NCBI GenBank assembly: GCA_019695185.1
Contig: JAIBAN010000045.1
Coordinates: 1 to 62,303, forward strand
Direction of reading: 5' to 3'
From: Blastocatellia bacterium
GTDB taxonomy: Bacteria; Acidobacteriota; Blastocatellia; Chloracidobacteriales; Chloracidobacteriaceae
DNA: 62,303 nucleotides
Positions 1-8,765 of this stretch are shown here, one piece after another. Both the position numbers and the translations under genes were made by a program. Within the stretch, counting starts at the first letter, position 1, and each line of letters begins with the position of its first letter. Under the pieces are notes generated by a model, which worked only from the letters and a program-made list of their open reading frames with translations, was not told where the DNA came from and did no database searches.

Positions 1-135
1 CTTGGAACCTTGGAACCTTGGAACCTTGGAACCTTGGAACCTTGGAACCTTGGAACCTTGGAACCTTGGAACCTTGGAACCTTGGAACCTTGGAACCTTG
101 GAACCTTGGAACCTTGGAACCTTGGAACCTTGGAA
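1..135. repeat. Tandem 8-bp repeat array (GGAACCTT unit)
   Basis: About 17 head-to-tail copies of an 8-bp unit (GGAACCTT in one phase) run from the first base of the window to about position 135, so the array is cut by the window edge. It belongs in style to the 7-9 bp arrays found at many other gene borders here. Any inverted partner would lie outside the window. The open frame running through it is a by-product of the repeat and is not called as a gene. Confidence 0.95.
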
Positions 136-176
136 TTACAATTGTTTTTGATTCAATAACATGGCATGCTCACTGC

Positions 177-220
177 ATTCACTTTTTCACCAATTCAGGT
201 GAAAACCAATTCACTTTTTT
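177..220. promoter_or_regulatory. Candidate operator upstream of the RHH-parA operon
   Basis: Thirty bases upstream of the first partition-like gene there is an inverted repeat TCACCAATTCAGGTGA (187-202). It is flanked by two direct copies of ATTCACTTTTT (177-187 and 209-219), 32 bp apart. Small ribbon-helix-helix proteins commonly bind such short repeated sites to control their own operon, so this is a reasonable operator candidate. No convincing -10/-35 pair was identified. Confidence 0.4.
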
Positions 221-249
221 AGTTTTTTCGTGCAGGAGAATTTGCCTTT

Positions 250-462
250 ATGTCCAAAACTTCACTCCTCAGCGAAGTTAAAAAACCCGGCAAAAAGACC
301 TTTTCCACTGCCATTGTGCAGGACAAACAAGACACCCTGCGGTTGCTTGCCGCTCTTAAAAAGCAAAGCATTGAGGATTTGATTGATGAAGCCCTTGAGT
401 TGCTGTTTGAGAAACATCACGAGGAAGTCCGCCCGTTGCGGAAAATTCCTCGTGCATCGTAG
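250..462 (+). CDS. Small ribbon-helix-helix-like protein, first gene of partition operon
   Basis: This 70-residue protein has a basic N-terminus (about residues 1-16), a short strand-like stretch TFSTAIVQ and two predicted helices (about 24-35 and 40-55), the order of a ribbon-helix-helix DNA-binding fold. AGGAGA lies about ten bases before the ATG. It sits 9 bp upstream of a ParA-type ATPase. That arrangement, a small DNA-binding protein with ParA, is common in plasmid and secondary-chromosome partition operons. It may act as autoregulator or accessory partition protein. The fold is inferred from pattern only. Confidence 0.6.
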   Translation: MSKTSLLSEVKKPGKKTFSTAIVQDKQDTLRLLAALKKQSIEDLIDEALELLFEKHHEEVRPLRKIPRAS

Positions 463-471
463 GAGAACACC

Positions 472-1350
472 ATGGGTGCCAAACATGTCATTGTCGTCTG
501 TAATCAGAAAGGCGGCGTGGGAAAAACCATTACTGCCGTGACAGTCGCAGCGGAACTGGCCATTTTGGGCCATGCCACCCTGCTGATTGATGCCGACCCG
601 CAGTCCAATGCCACTGCCTGCTTTTTCAATGCCGCAGAAAAGCCCATTAACCTGGGATTGGCTCACTCCCTGCTTTCAGCCCAGGACTCGGCCACTGGCC
701 GACTGGTTCCGCCCCGGCCCCTGGAGGATTGCCGGTTGACCACTGAAATCGTCAACCTGGATTTGGTTCCTTCCACCATCGGCCTTGCTTTATTCGACAA
801 GGAAGATGGAATTCGGGCCATCATGATGTTACGGGCGGCATTGCGGTCCATGAAATCGGAATATGAATTCGTGATTATTGACACTCCACCCAACCTGGCC
901 TTGCTGTTGTCCACCACTTTGGTTGCGGCTACACACATTCTGATACCGGTGGATATGGGTCCCTTCGCCTTGGATGGGCTGGACGACCTGATGGGTTCCA
1001 TCTTTGAAGCCGCCCAGCTCAACAGCGGTCTGAAAATTCTGGGCATAGTCCCCACCCGGTATGACAAGCGCACCCGCATCAGCGCCGATTGCATGGAGCG
1101 GCTTCGTTTCGTCATTGAAAAAAGCAAAAACTGCCGCAAGCTGGGGGTGGCCACTGAAGCCATTACCAGCACCGTCATCAACCTTGCCACCAAGCTCAAT
1201 GAAACCGGAGATAAGCGGCAGCCTATCCAGCTTTTTGCCCCTGAATCCCGGAGTGCCGAAGAATACGCTGCCCTGACTGAGGAACTGCTTCAGCGGTTGC
1301 GCTTTCCACCCCGTCAAATCGCCCTTGTTACCGGAACCTTAAACGCATGA
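472..1350 (+). CDS. parA: ParA-family partition ATPase
   Basis: This 292-residue ATPase is of the deviant Walker-A (ParA/MinD/Soj) class. The deviant Walker A KGGVGKT is at residues 13-19, DADPQ at 40-44 and the Walker B strand FVIIDTPPN at about 133-141. ParA ATPases form ATP-dependent gradients on the nucleoid and move DNA or protein cargo through a partner that binds a centromere. The start has a good ribosome site (GGAGAA, four bases before the ATG). Its last codons overlap the next gene by 4 bp (ATGA), so the two are translationally coupled. The length fits chromosomal or large-plasmid ParA proteins without an N-terminal DNA-binding domain. The centromere candidate is the repeat set inside the downstream gene. 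Confidence 0.9.
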   Translation: MGAKHVIVVCNQKGGVGKTITAVTVAAELAILGHATLLIDADPQSNATACFFNAAEKPINLGLAHSLLSAQDSATGRLVPPRPLEDCRLTTEIVNLDLVPSTIGLALFDKEDGIRAIMMLRAALRSMKSEYEFVIIDTPPNLALLLSTTLVAATHILIPVDMGPFALDGLDDLMGSIFEAAQLNSGLKILGIVPTRYDKRTRISADCMERLRFVIEKSKNCRKLGVATEAITSTVINLATKLNETGDKRQPIQLFAPESRSAEEYAALTEELLQRLRFPPRQIALVTGTLNA

Positions 1351-2513
1351 CCGAATCAAAATCCAAAAAGCCCAGCAAGCGGGTCGTGAACACACGCGAA
1401 GCAGGTCTGAAGGCACCAACGGTTTACCACTCACGGGAAGCTGTTGGTGCCAAACGCATTTTTCAGAACATCACCAAGGAACAGGCTGCGGCTGCCGAAG
1501 CTGATTTGCTGGCTGAAATGCTTTCCACCCAGGCCAGTCAGGAGGCAGCCACGGAGGTTCCGGCTCCCGCAGTCCCTCCCTCGGTTTCAGCCTCTATTTT
1601 GGTGGACGCCCACCACCTTGAAGTGGTGGACGCCCACCAAAATTTGGTGGACGCCCACCAGGTTCAACCCATCGGCGTCCACAATAAACTAACATCAGCA
1701 AAACCAACAACTAAGACCTCAAAGGTGGTGGACGCCCACCAGGTCAAAGTGGTGGGCGTCCACCGTGAAGTGGTGGACGCCCACCAAGGCGTGGTGGACG
1801 CCCACCAAAAAAGGGTTCAAAGTGGTGGACGCCCACCACTTCAAACCCCTGTCAAAAAAGATAATTTGACCCATCGCGCCAAAGATCGCCATGCCCAGGG
1901 GAAAGTTCGCCTCTCGCTTCGCCTGAATTCAGATATTTACAATAAAATCAATAATTTCTGTAAAGATATCAAATTTGACAAACAAGCTTTTATTGAACGA
2001 CTGGTAACCGATTTCTTTGCCGCCCAAAGCGGTACGCAAAGCCTTGCGTCAAACTGGTGGGCGTCCACCACCTCAAAGGAGGTGGGCGTCCACCCGGCGT
2101 TGCATGAAGACATGAAGATAAATACTACATGTGAAGATATCTTCTACCGCTACGAGCGCTTCACAGGCCGAAAGTGGACCCAACGGGACGACAAACTCGG
2201 TTTTCGCTACAACAACGTCAACCCGTTGCTCATTGACATCGCCATGGTCCTCACCATCGAAAAAAAACTCCGGGGCAACACGGCGAGGGAGCCAATCCGG
2301 TCGTTCAACTATTTCGTTGCGGAAATCGAAGTCCTGCTGGCACAGGAGCAAGCCGGTCAACTTCCAGGAGGACTCACGGAGTACCATCGCTACGTGATGG
2401 CCAAGTGGAACAGCGAAATTTCCAAACGGGTGCGGGAAAAATGGAAACTGGGGGAGGAACCGGCCAAACTGCCGTTTGACGATCCCAAAACCGAAAAACC
2501 GAAACCTCGCTAA
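1347..2513 (+). CDS. RHH-domain partition/replication-like protein carrying in-gene palindromic repeats
   Basis: This 388-residue protein is translationally coupled to parA. Residues 85-170 are low-complexity and repeat VVDAHQ-like peptides because the DNA there holds repeated 16-bp palindromes. Residues 186-226 (VRLSLRLN followed by two helices) read as a ribbon-helix-helix domain. Residues 260-350 (YERFTGRKW ... SFNYFVAEIEVLL) loosely resemble the DnaD-type helical domain of replisome organisers; this is a weak pattern match. As the third gene of a parA operon it is best seen as the ParB-like partner or a replication-associated protein that binds its own in-gene sites. No close family is recognised. 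Confidence 0.7.
   Translation: MTESKSKKPSKRVVNTREAGLKAPTVYHSREAVGAKRIFQNITKEQAAAAEADLLAEMLSTQASQEAATEVPAPAVPPSVSASILVDAHHLEVVDAHQNLVDAHQVQPIGVHNKLTSAKPTTKTSKVVDAHQVKVVGVHREVVDAHQGVVDAHQKRVQSGGRPPLQTPVKKDNLTHRAKDRHAQGKVRLSLRLNSDIYNKINNFCKDIKFDKQAFIERLVTDFFAAQSGTQSLASNWWASTTSKEVGVHPALHEDMKINTTCEDIFYRYERFTGRKWTQRDDKLGFRYNNVNPLLIDIAMVLTIEKKLRGNTAREPIRSFNYFVAEIEVLLAQEQAGQLPGGLTEYHRYVMAKWNSEISKRVREKWKLGEEPAKLPFDDPKTEKPKPR
1600..2095. repeat. Ten copies of a 16-bp near-palindrome inside a coding sequence (centromere/iteron candidate)
   Basis: Copies of TGGTGGACGCCCACCA start at 1600, 1624, 1645, 1726, 1771, 1792 and 1823 (all exact). Its reverse complement TGGTGGGCGTCCACCA is exact at 2055, with one mismatch at 1750 and two at 2080. 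A degenerate half-site lies near 1672. The site is palindromic apart from two positions. Start-to-start spacings cluster at 21 and 24 bp, about two helical turns. Copies occur in all three reading frames (1823 and 2055 differ from the rest), so the DNA sequence rather than the encoded peptide appears conserved. Position beside parA suggests a parS-like centromere or replication iterons. Confidence 0.85.
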
Positions 2514-2658
2514 AATGCCCCAGGAACTTTCAGAAACCGCCTCATGCTGGGTAATATCGTTTACGGGTAGAAAAATCGCTGTACGGGCATATTAGAGCCA
2601 AAGGGCGGTATTCGGATATGAGGGTGCAACCCGGATTTTGCAGGTTTGGAAAAATCGA

Positions 2659-4230
2659 ATGGTCGAACACACACTATTGGCATCCGGCAGACTTCGATTC
2701 GTGTTGGTTCTCAACCTGAGCCGCTTTCTCGATTTTTCCCCTGCCTCGGAAACGAAAAATCAATCGCCAACCCAGACCCGTGAACAGTTCAATCACCTGC
2801 GCGGGAGCCCGGCGTTCCTGGCCGCGCTCCGCAATTGGAAACCGGGAATTCCGTTTGTCCGGGACTTGGGTCAGGACCGAATCGAGGAAGAGGGATACCG
2901 CCTGCGGGTGTTCCGCTCCCGCTTGCGGGAAACTCAGTTTCTGCCCACCTACCGGCTGGAGTGGTCAACCGGCCTGTTGGAACAATTGCGGGAAGCCTGT
3001 CCCGACTTGCCGGAACTGGCGCACGCCTGGACGGTCCGGATTCGGTTTACCCCTTATGGTCTGGCCGTGGTTTTGCTGGAACGGGAGCTGAAAAACCGGT
3101 CTTTGGTGGAATGGACTGAGGAAGTGCTGGAAATGCAGCGGGAACGCTGCCTGGTGGAGGACATGGCTCCCTCAGAACAACAAGTGCAGTGGCTGATTGC
3201 CCGGTGGGCGCTGGTCCGGTTTCTGGAAACCGTCGGCTGGGAATTAAAGGTTTCCGGCGGTCACCAGCCCTGTTGCCTGCGGTTTCAAAAATCGTTCAAA
3301 ACCGAGCGTCCCTTGCGGTTGGACCGTTATGTTTTGCACCTGTTTGATACGTTGCAAGGCCCTCAAGGGGAGGTTTCGCCCTACGATTTGAAAACGGCCT
3401 ATAAGCAGGTGCTGGCCGGTTTGATGGAAGGTTCCATCCTGATTGAAAACCACCAGAAGCGGTTTCCGACGTATCCCCCGGTACCGCCTTGTTTGGAGGA
3501 TGTGTCAAGCTGGGAAGAGGAATTATGTGTTGTAACCGGCGAGGCCGGACTGGTTTACACGCCGCTGGCTCACCGGGGGATTGTTTTTTTCAGCGGCATG
3601 CACGGACGTCCGACTGAATCATACCTGGATTACTGGGAGGCTGTGGTACGGGGGTTCGAACACGTGGTTGCCTTTCGGGCGGAAACCGAACGGGCCCAAC
3701 GCCGGACGGTGGAACTGCTGGGCAAAATTCCGCACTTGACACAGCGTGTCAATGATGGCCACATCGGACGCAGTGACGAAGCCGAAATTGCCTCCCTGGC
3801 CGGAGGGCTGTCCGACATTTTTGACACCCTTCCCGAACAGCGCAGTATGGAAATCTCCGCCATTTTTTTTCGGGCTGACGCTGCCCGGCGCAAGTTCGAG
3901 ATTTTGATGGAACGGCTGGATGTCCCTCAAATTCTGGGCCAGCTCAACACCAATGTGGAGCAGTTGAGTTACTTTCTGGAGTATTACAACGATATGCGGC
4001 TGCAATGGCAAAGCCAGCGCATCAACACCCTGGCGTGGCGGGTGGGAGTGGTGGTCCTGTTTATGGCCAGCACTTCGTTTTTGAACGACGGCTTCCAGGT
4101 TTATGACCGCTGGAATCAGGCGATTGGTCCGGTTTCGGTGAGACACTGGACGCTGCTGACGTTTGGTTTTTTGGTTTTTTTGTTAGTGCTGGTCTGGATT
4201 CAAAACGTGCGCATCTGGCGCAAGAAATGA
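2659..4230 (+). CDS. Unknown protein with two C-terminal membrane segments
   Basis: This protein of about 523 residues is not recognised. The first 460 residues are soluble, rich in Arg, Glu and Trp. Two hydrophobic segments close the protein (TLAWRVGVVVLFMASTSFL and a second near LLTFGFLVFLLVLVWIQ) and are followed by a basic tail, so both ends probably lie in the cytoplasm. This soluble-domain-plus-hairpin layout recalls CorA-like architecture, but no GMN-type motif is present. The ATG at 2659 is chosen; an in-frame TTG at 2638 would add seven residues. It follows the partition operon by 145 bp and may be independent of it. Confidence 0.6.
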   Translation: MVEHTLLASGRLRFVLVLNLSRFLDFSPASETKNQSPTQTREQFNHLRGSPAFLAALRNWKPGIPFVRDLGQDRIEEEGYRLRVFRSRLRETQFLPTYRLEWSTGLLEQLREACPDLPELAHAWTVRIRFTPYGLAVVLLERELKNRSLVEWTEEVLEMQRERCLVEDMAPSEQQVQWLIARWALVRFLETVGWELKVSGGHQPCCLRFQKSFKTERPLRLDRYVLHLFDTLQGPQGEVSPYDLKTAYKQVLAGLMEGSILIENHQKRFPTYPPVPPCLEDVSSWEEELCVVTGEAGLVYTPLAHRGIVFFSGMHGRPTESYLDYWEAVVRGFEHVVAFRAETERAQRRTVELLGKIPHLTQRVNDGHIGRSDEAEIASLAGGLSDIFDTLPEQRSMEISAIFFRADAARRKFEILMERLDVPQILGQLNTNVEQLSYFLEYYNDMRLQWQSQRINTLAWRVGVVVLFMASTSFLNDGFQVYDRWNQAIGPVSVRHWTLLTFGFLVFLLVLVWIQNVRIWRKK

Positions 4231-4625
4231 CAGTCGGGAAGAAGTTTTCGGGACGGGAAAGACAAGGGGGGTGATTTTCGCCTAATGTGGTATAAAGCTA
4301 AATAAATCAATATTTTGCAGGAATGTAAACGCGTTTACATGTTTACCGGATCGGAGCCTGTGCAAGGGACTGGACCAGCTCAGAAAAGATTTGGGATATT
4401 GTTGGGAAGCCGGTTCTTGCGGCATAATAAAAAAACGGACCAAACCCCCACGAAAAAATAAAACAAATCCCAAAAATACAAATTACGGAATTCACTCTTA
4501 CCAAACGGCACAAAATTCAAAAAGGACTCCGCTGGAAATGACGGAGCAAACTTCAAAAAGCTGCCCAGCCGGACCTTTTTCGTTTCACTTGTTTCCCCTG
4601 GTCAGGTTTGTCAGCACGAGGTGAT
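4231..4625. other. 395-bp intergenic region holding copy A of the 66-bp element
   Basis: The gap between the membrane protein and the first propeller kinase contains one 66-bp element (4275-4340) and then AT-rich sequence with no convincing gene. A short A-rich stretch (4425-4490) and a pyrimidine-rich stretch near 4575-4600 precede the next start codon. No clear sigma-70 promoter or hairpin terminator was found. Confidence 0.6.
4275..4340 (+). repeat. 66-bp conserved element, copy A
   Basis: The element reads TTTTCGCCTAAT, a 28-nt middle, TTGCAG, two to three bases, then the perfect palindrome ATGTAAACGCGTTTACAT. The middle contains AAATCA at the same offset as in copies B and C. A G-rich run (GGGGGGTG) precedes it. 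The length is identical in all three copies. Confidence 0.85.
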
Positions 4626-7600
4626 ATGGGCTCCCAGGTCAGGCCCATGGTGATGGTGTTGGTGGTTTTGGGGCTTGCCCTTTCTGAGGGCAGGCACGGA
4701 AGGGTGCGCGCTGGCGCTGGCTGGAGGCTCCAACCAGTCGGTTCCCCAACCAGCATTGCCCGTCCGCCTGATTCATCCCTGCCCAACCGGCACGTACCTT
4801 CCCGCCCTGAAGAAAAAATAGGAATGGAAACCCAAGGGGCTTTTCCTCCGGGAATGATTCCTTTCCGGCTTTACACGGAAAAGGAAGGTCTACCGCAAAG
4901 CAATGTGAATGCCCTGGTTTTCGACAAGAACAACTATCTGTGGGTGGCAACCCAGGATGGGGCTGCATACTACAACGGAAAATCCTGGAAAAACGTCCCG
5001 ATGCCAAGCCGGACCGTATCAAATTGGGTGCGGACCATTTGTGCAGCTTCGGATGGCAGTTTGTGGTTTGGGCGTCGGGACGGGGGTGTCTGTCATCTGA
5101 AAAACGGTGAATGGGAAATCTTTACCAAGCTTCAGGGATTGCCGCACAACGGAATTATGAGGTTGGCCGAGACCAGGAACCGCCAAGAAGAACCCCGAAT
5201 CTGGGCGGGGACGGAACGGGGGCTGGCCTGTTGGGAAAAGAGCCAGTGGCGGGCGGTCAATCTGGAGCCGGCTGATTCGACCCAGGCCATCTCCTCTCTT
5301 GAAGTGTTTCACGGAACGGACGGCGACCAACTGGTGGTTGGCACCAATCAGGGGGTTTTGCTGGAAACCGGCGAAGGCTGGCGATTGAAAGCTTTGCCGC
5401 CCGGTTTTGCAACCATCCGGATTTTGGCACTGGCGGTAAGCCATGACCCACAGCATCCCGCGCTACCCCAGATTTGGATCGGCACGGAAAACGGAATTTT
5501 TGTCTCTACGGGTGAAACCGCAGAGTGGTCACCGATTGGCGGTTGTTCCGGTATCAGAATCCGTTCGCTCACCGTCAAACAGGAGAGCGGGCGGACGGTT
5601 CTGTGGGTGGGCACGGAAAACGGATTGTGCCGTTTGTTTCCCGATACCGCAGTGGGGCCGGAAACCGTCTGGAACGCACCGCACACTATGGTTTTGGGAG
5701 TGTTGGAACAAACCGGCAGTGCCACCTCCGATACGGTTTGGGTGGCAACCTCCATTGGGCTGGTGCGACTCAGGTTCAATTTATGGCGGGCGGTGACCAC
5801 TGCCGAAGGGTTGCCCAATCCAACCGTTTGGTCGGTTTTGGAAATCCCCAACCCCACCGGGCCGCCGGCGGTCTGGTTTGGGACTGAAGGAGGGCTGGTG
5901 GGCTGGAACCGGGGTGGCTGGACCTCCTACACCACAGCCCAGGGGTTGCCAGCCAATCGGGTCTTTTGCCTGGCGGAAAATCCCCTTCCGGGATCATCCG
6001 TGAAGTTGTGGATTGGCACTGCGGAGGGGTTGGCAGGCTGGGAAGGCACTTCTTTTTCCGTCTGGTCCGTCAAGCAAGGGTTGCCGCATAACCGGATTCG
6101 GTGTCTGCTAGCCAGCCGGACTGAAACCGGGGAGCCTACGCTCTACATCGGAACCGGAGGCGGGTTGGCCCAACTCACCGGTAAAACCATCCGGATTATC
6201 CCACTGCCCAACAATCTGTCGGTGGAAACAGTGCTTTCCCTGCACGAGACGCCCAACCCGAAGGGGTTGCCCTGGCTCTGGGTGGGAACCGCACATGGGC
6301 TGGCCCGGTTTGATGGCCATGACTGGGCTTCCTTTGATATGGGGAGCGGGCTTCCGAATAATTCCATTCAGGCGATTGAACACCGGACCAACTCTGACGG
6401 AACAGTTCAGGTCTGGGTCGGCACTTCCGGCGGCGGTGCCGCCTTTGCTCTGGTCAAACCGGGTGCCTTGCAGTGGACGGTGCTCTCCGACGCCACCCTG
6501 CTCAGATTGCCTCATAATTTTGTCTACCAGATTCGGAATGACGGAATTGGCAATGTGTATCTTTCCACCAATCGGGGAGTGGTGCGGTTGACCCCAACGG
6601 ACTTACCTCCGGACCAGTGGGCAACCCGGATATATACGGCGGAAGATGGGCTTCCGAGCAATGAGTGCAATTCAGGAGCACTGTTTTTGGGAGGCCAGGA
6701 CCGGATTTGGGTGGGGACCACAATGGGAGCGGCCTTGTTGGACCGCACGGCGGAAGCGGAATCCCGCTCCCTCGCTCCGCTGGTGGTGGAACGGGTCAAG
6801 GCATTGCGGACAGATGAAAAACCGAACCGGCTGGTGTTTGAAATCAAACCGGGAGCGGGGCATCCCATGATCTCAATTCCCGCCTTTCAATTGGATTATG
6901 ATGAAAACAGCGTCCATTTTGAGTATGCCCTGCTGTGTTTTGTCCATGAAGCCGAGACCAGATTCCGGACACAACTGGTGGGATACGAACAACAGCCATC
7001 AACCTGGACTCCGGACACGCAGCGGGACTACACCAATCTCAGTGAGGGAAAATATACCTTCCAGGTTTGGGCGCGTGATTACAAAGGAAAAGAAATTGGG
7101 CCGCTGATGGTCCAGTTTGAAGTGGCAACCCAGCCTTGGCGGACTTGGTGGGCGATGGGAATGTATTTGTTTCTGGTGGCCGGTGGGGTGTATGGAGTGA
7201 CACGGTGGCGCTTGAAGACCCTCGAAAAACGGAATCAGGAATTGGAGCGGCGGGTGGCTCAACGCACCACGGAAATTGCCCAGGCGCTGGAACAGGTCCG
7301 GGCTTCGGAACAGTTGGCCCGCCAGGCCCAGGAACAGGCTTTGGTTGAACGGAACAAAGCGGTGGAGGCAAACCAGTCGAAAACCCTCTTTCTGGCCAAC
7401 ATGAGCCACGAGTTGAGAACCCCGTTGAATGCCATTTTAGGGTTTGTGCAGGTCATGGAACGGGACCGGGGACGCACGGCGGAAGATTTCGACAACCTGG
7501 AGATAATCGCCCGGAGCGGTCAGAACCTGCTTGATTTAATCAACGACGTACTGGAAGTGTCGCGGATTGAGGCCGGTCGCCTGACGTTGAATGAACATGC

Positions 7601-8765
7601 CTTTGATATTCGGCAGGTCTTAAAAAATATCGAAGAGCTGTTTACCGAACGCGCTCAGGTCAAAAAACTGCGATTCAAGGTTGAAATTGCCGATTCACTG
7701 CCGGAATTTGTCTTGGCCGACGAAGGGAAGTTTCGCCAGATTTTTGTCAAGCTGCTGGGGAATGCCTTCAAGTACACTGGACACGGCCATGTGGCTTTTC
7801 GGGCCCGTTGGGAAAACGGAATCGGTTTGTTCACGGTGGAAGATACCGGGCAGGGCATCCGCCCCGAAGACCAACCCTTGATTTTCGAGGCTTTTGTCCA
7901 AAGCCAAAAGGGCCAGGCCTACCGTGAAGGAGTCGGCATCGGTTTGACCATTACCCGAAAATTTGTACGTTTGATGGGTGGGGATATTACGCTCAACAGT
8001 GAAATTGGGCGAGGGACCACGTTCTCCCTGGCTTTGAAATTACCGGAGGTGGAGCGGGTGGATGTGTTGGAGGAACCGGTGACGATTACCGGTTTCGCAG
8101 AAGAAATCATTCCGCCCAAGGTGCTGGTGGTGGATGGCAAATGGGAAAACCGCTGTCTGCTGACCAAAATTCTCAGACCTGTGGGGTTTGAAGTGCGGGA
8201 GGCTGCGGATGGGAAAGACGCCCTTGAGCAATGTGCCGCCTGGCAGCCGGATTTGGTTTTGCTCGACTTGCGGGCTCCGATTGTGGATGGCTACGAAGTG
8301 GTCAAACGGCTGAAGCCAGCCGGCTCTGCCGCTTCCCAAAATCCTGGCCAAGGGCTGGAGAAGGTGGTCGTGTTTGCCGTCACCACGGATACGGACGACC
8401 TGAACCAGGAAACCTTGCACACAAACGGTTTTGATGATTGCATAGTGAAACCATTTCAGCACAATCAGCTTTTTACCCGAATCGGCCAGCACCTTGGCCT
8501 TCGTTACCGGTATTGTCAAACTGAAAACAGCCCCACTGAGGTGGAACCTTCGGGACACCTGACCGTCGAAAGTCTGGCGCTCTTGCCGCCGACCATCCTG
8601 ACGAGTCTCTATCAGGCGCTGAATGAGGGAAATGTCAGTGAAGCCAATGAGATTCTCAATCAGGTTTCGAGTGAGGACGTGACCATCATCACGGCAATTC
8701 GCCAATACATCAGGAACTACCGGTTTGACGAACTTTTGGACCTCATGGATGGAACACAAAAATGA
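4626..8765 (+). CDS. Propeller-sensor hybrid histidine kinase (Reg_prop/Y_Y_Y-HisKA-HATPase-REC)
   Basis: This 1379-residue sensor starts at the ATG at 4626, preceded by GAGGTG. A hydrophobic N-terminal segment directs it to the membrane. Residues 80-700 hold repeated W-V/I-G-T blades of two-component-regulator propellers. A Y_Y_Y domain ends near 835 and one membrane helix lies at about 841-860. The kinase core has MSHELRTPLN (His about 928) and an N-box near 1044. A C-terminal receiver keeps the phospho-acceptor Asp (LLDL, about 1212), but its acidic pocket reads VVDGKWENR instead of the usual DD pair. A helical tail of about 70 residues follows. It probably senses a periplasmic ligand. The next gene overlaps by 4 bp. 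Confidence 0.9.
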   Translation: MGSQVRPMVMVLVVLGLALSEGRHGRVRAGAGWRLQPVGSPTSIARPPDSSLPNRHVPSRPEEKIGMETQGAFPPGMIPFRLYTEKEGLPQSNVNALVFDKNNYLWVATQDGAAYYNGKSWKNVPMPSRTVSNWVRTICAASDGSLWFGRRDGGVCHLKNGEWEIFTKLQGLPHNGIMRLAETRNRQEEPRIWAGTERGLACWEKSQWRAVNLEPADSTQAISSLEVFHGTDGDQLVVGTNQGVLLETGEGWRLKALPPGFATIRILALAVSHDPQHPALPQIWIGTENGIFVSTGETAEWSPIGGCSGIRIRSLTVKQESGRTVLWVGTENGLCRLFPDTAVGPETVWNAPHTMVLGVLEQTGSATSDTVWVATSIGLVRLRFNLWRAVTTAEGLPNPTVWSVLEIPNPTGPPAVWFGTEGGLVGWNRGGWTSYTTAQGLPANRVFCLAENPLPGSSVKLWIGTAEGLAGWEGTSFSVWSVKQGLPHNRIRCLLASRTETGEPTLYIGTGGGLAQLTGKTIRIIPLPNNLSVETVLSLHETPNPKGLPWLWVGTAHGLARFDGHDWASFDMGSGLPNNSIQAIEHRTNSDGTVQVWVGTSGGGAAFALVKPGALQWTVLSDATLLRLPHNFVYQIRNDGIGNVYLSTNRGVVRLTPTDLPPDQWATRIYTAEDGLPSNECNSGALFLGGQDRIWVGTTMGAALLDRTAEAESRSLAPLVVERVKALRTDEKPNRLVFEIKPGAGHPMISIPAFQLDYDENSVHFEYALLCFVHEAETRFRTQLVGYEQQPSTWTPDTQRDYTNLSEGKYTFQVWARDYKGKEIGPLMVQFEVATQPWRTWWAMGMYLFLVAGGVYGVTRWRLKTLEKRNQELERRVAQRTTEIAQALEQVRASEQLARQAQEQALVERNKAVEANQSKTLFLANMSHELRTPLNAILGFVQVMERDRGRTAEDFDNLEIIARSGQNLLDLINDVLEVSRIEAGRLTLNEHAFDIRQVLKNIEELFTERAQVKKLRFKVEIADSLPEFVLADEGKFRQIFVKLLGNAFKYTGHGHVAFRARWENGIGLFTVEDTGQGIRPEDQPLIFEAFVQSQKGQAYREGVGIGLTITRKFVRLMGGDITLNSEIGRGTTFSLALKLPEVERVDVLEEPVTITGFAEEIIPPKVLVVDGKWENRCLLTKILRPVGFEVREAADGKDALEQCAAWQPDLVLLDLRAPIVDGYEVVKRLKPAGSAASQNPGQGLEKVVVFAVTTDTDDLNQETLHTNGFDDCIVKPFQHNQLFTRIGQHLGLRYRYCQTENSPTEVEPSGHLTVESLALLPPTILTSLYQALNEGNVSEANEILNQVSSEDVTIITAIRQYIRNYRFDELLDLMDGTQK

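Noticed and set aside
18..281. Open frame through the 8-bp repeat
   Set aside because: The repeat has no stop in this phase, giving a low-complexity MEPWNLGTLEP-type product; it overlaps the RHH gene start.
829..1317. Long minus-strand frames opposite parA
   Set aside because: Shadow of the coding strand, with no ribosome site or recognisable domain.
1600..1838. VVDAHQ repeats as a functional peptide domain
   Set aside because: Copies in other frames and orientation keep the DNA, not the peptide.
4323..4340. Canonical parS site
   Set aside because: The palindrome ATGTAAACGCGTTTACAT does not match TGTTTCACGTGAAACA closely enough, and it sits in a longer fixed element.
4323..4340. LacI-family operator
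   Set aside because: The centre is GC within CGCG and the palindrome is 18 bp; typical LacI-family sites centre on CG. It remains possible but unsupported.
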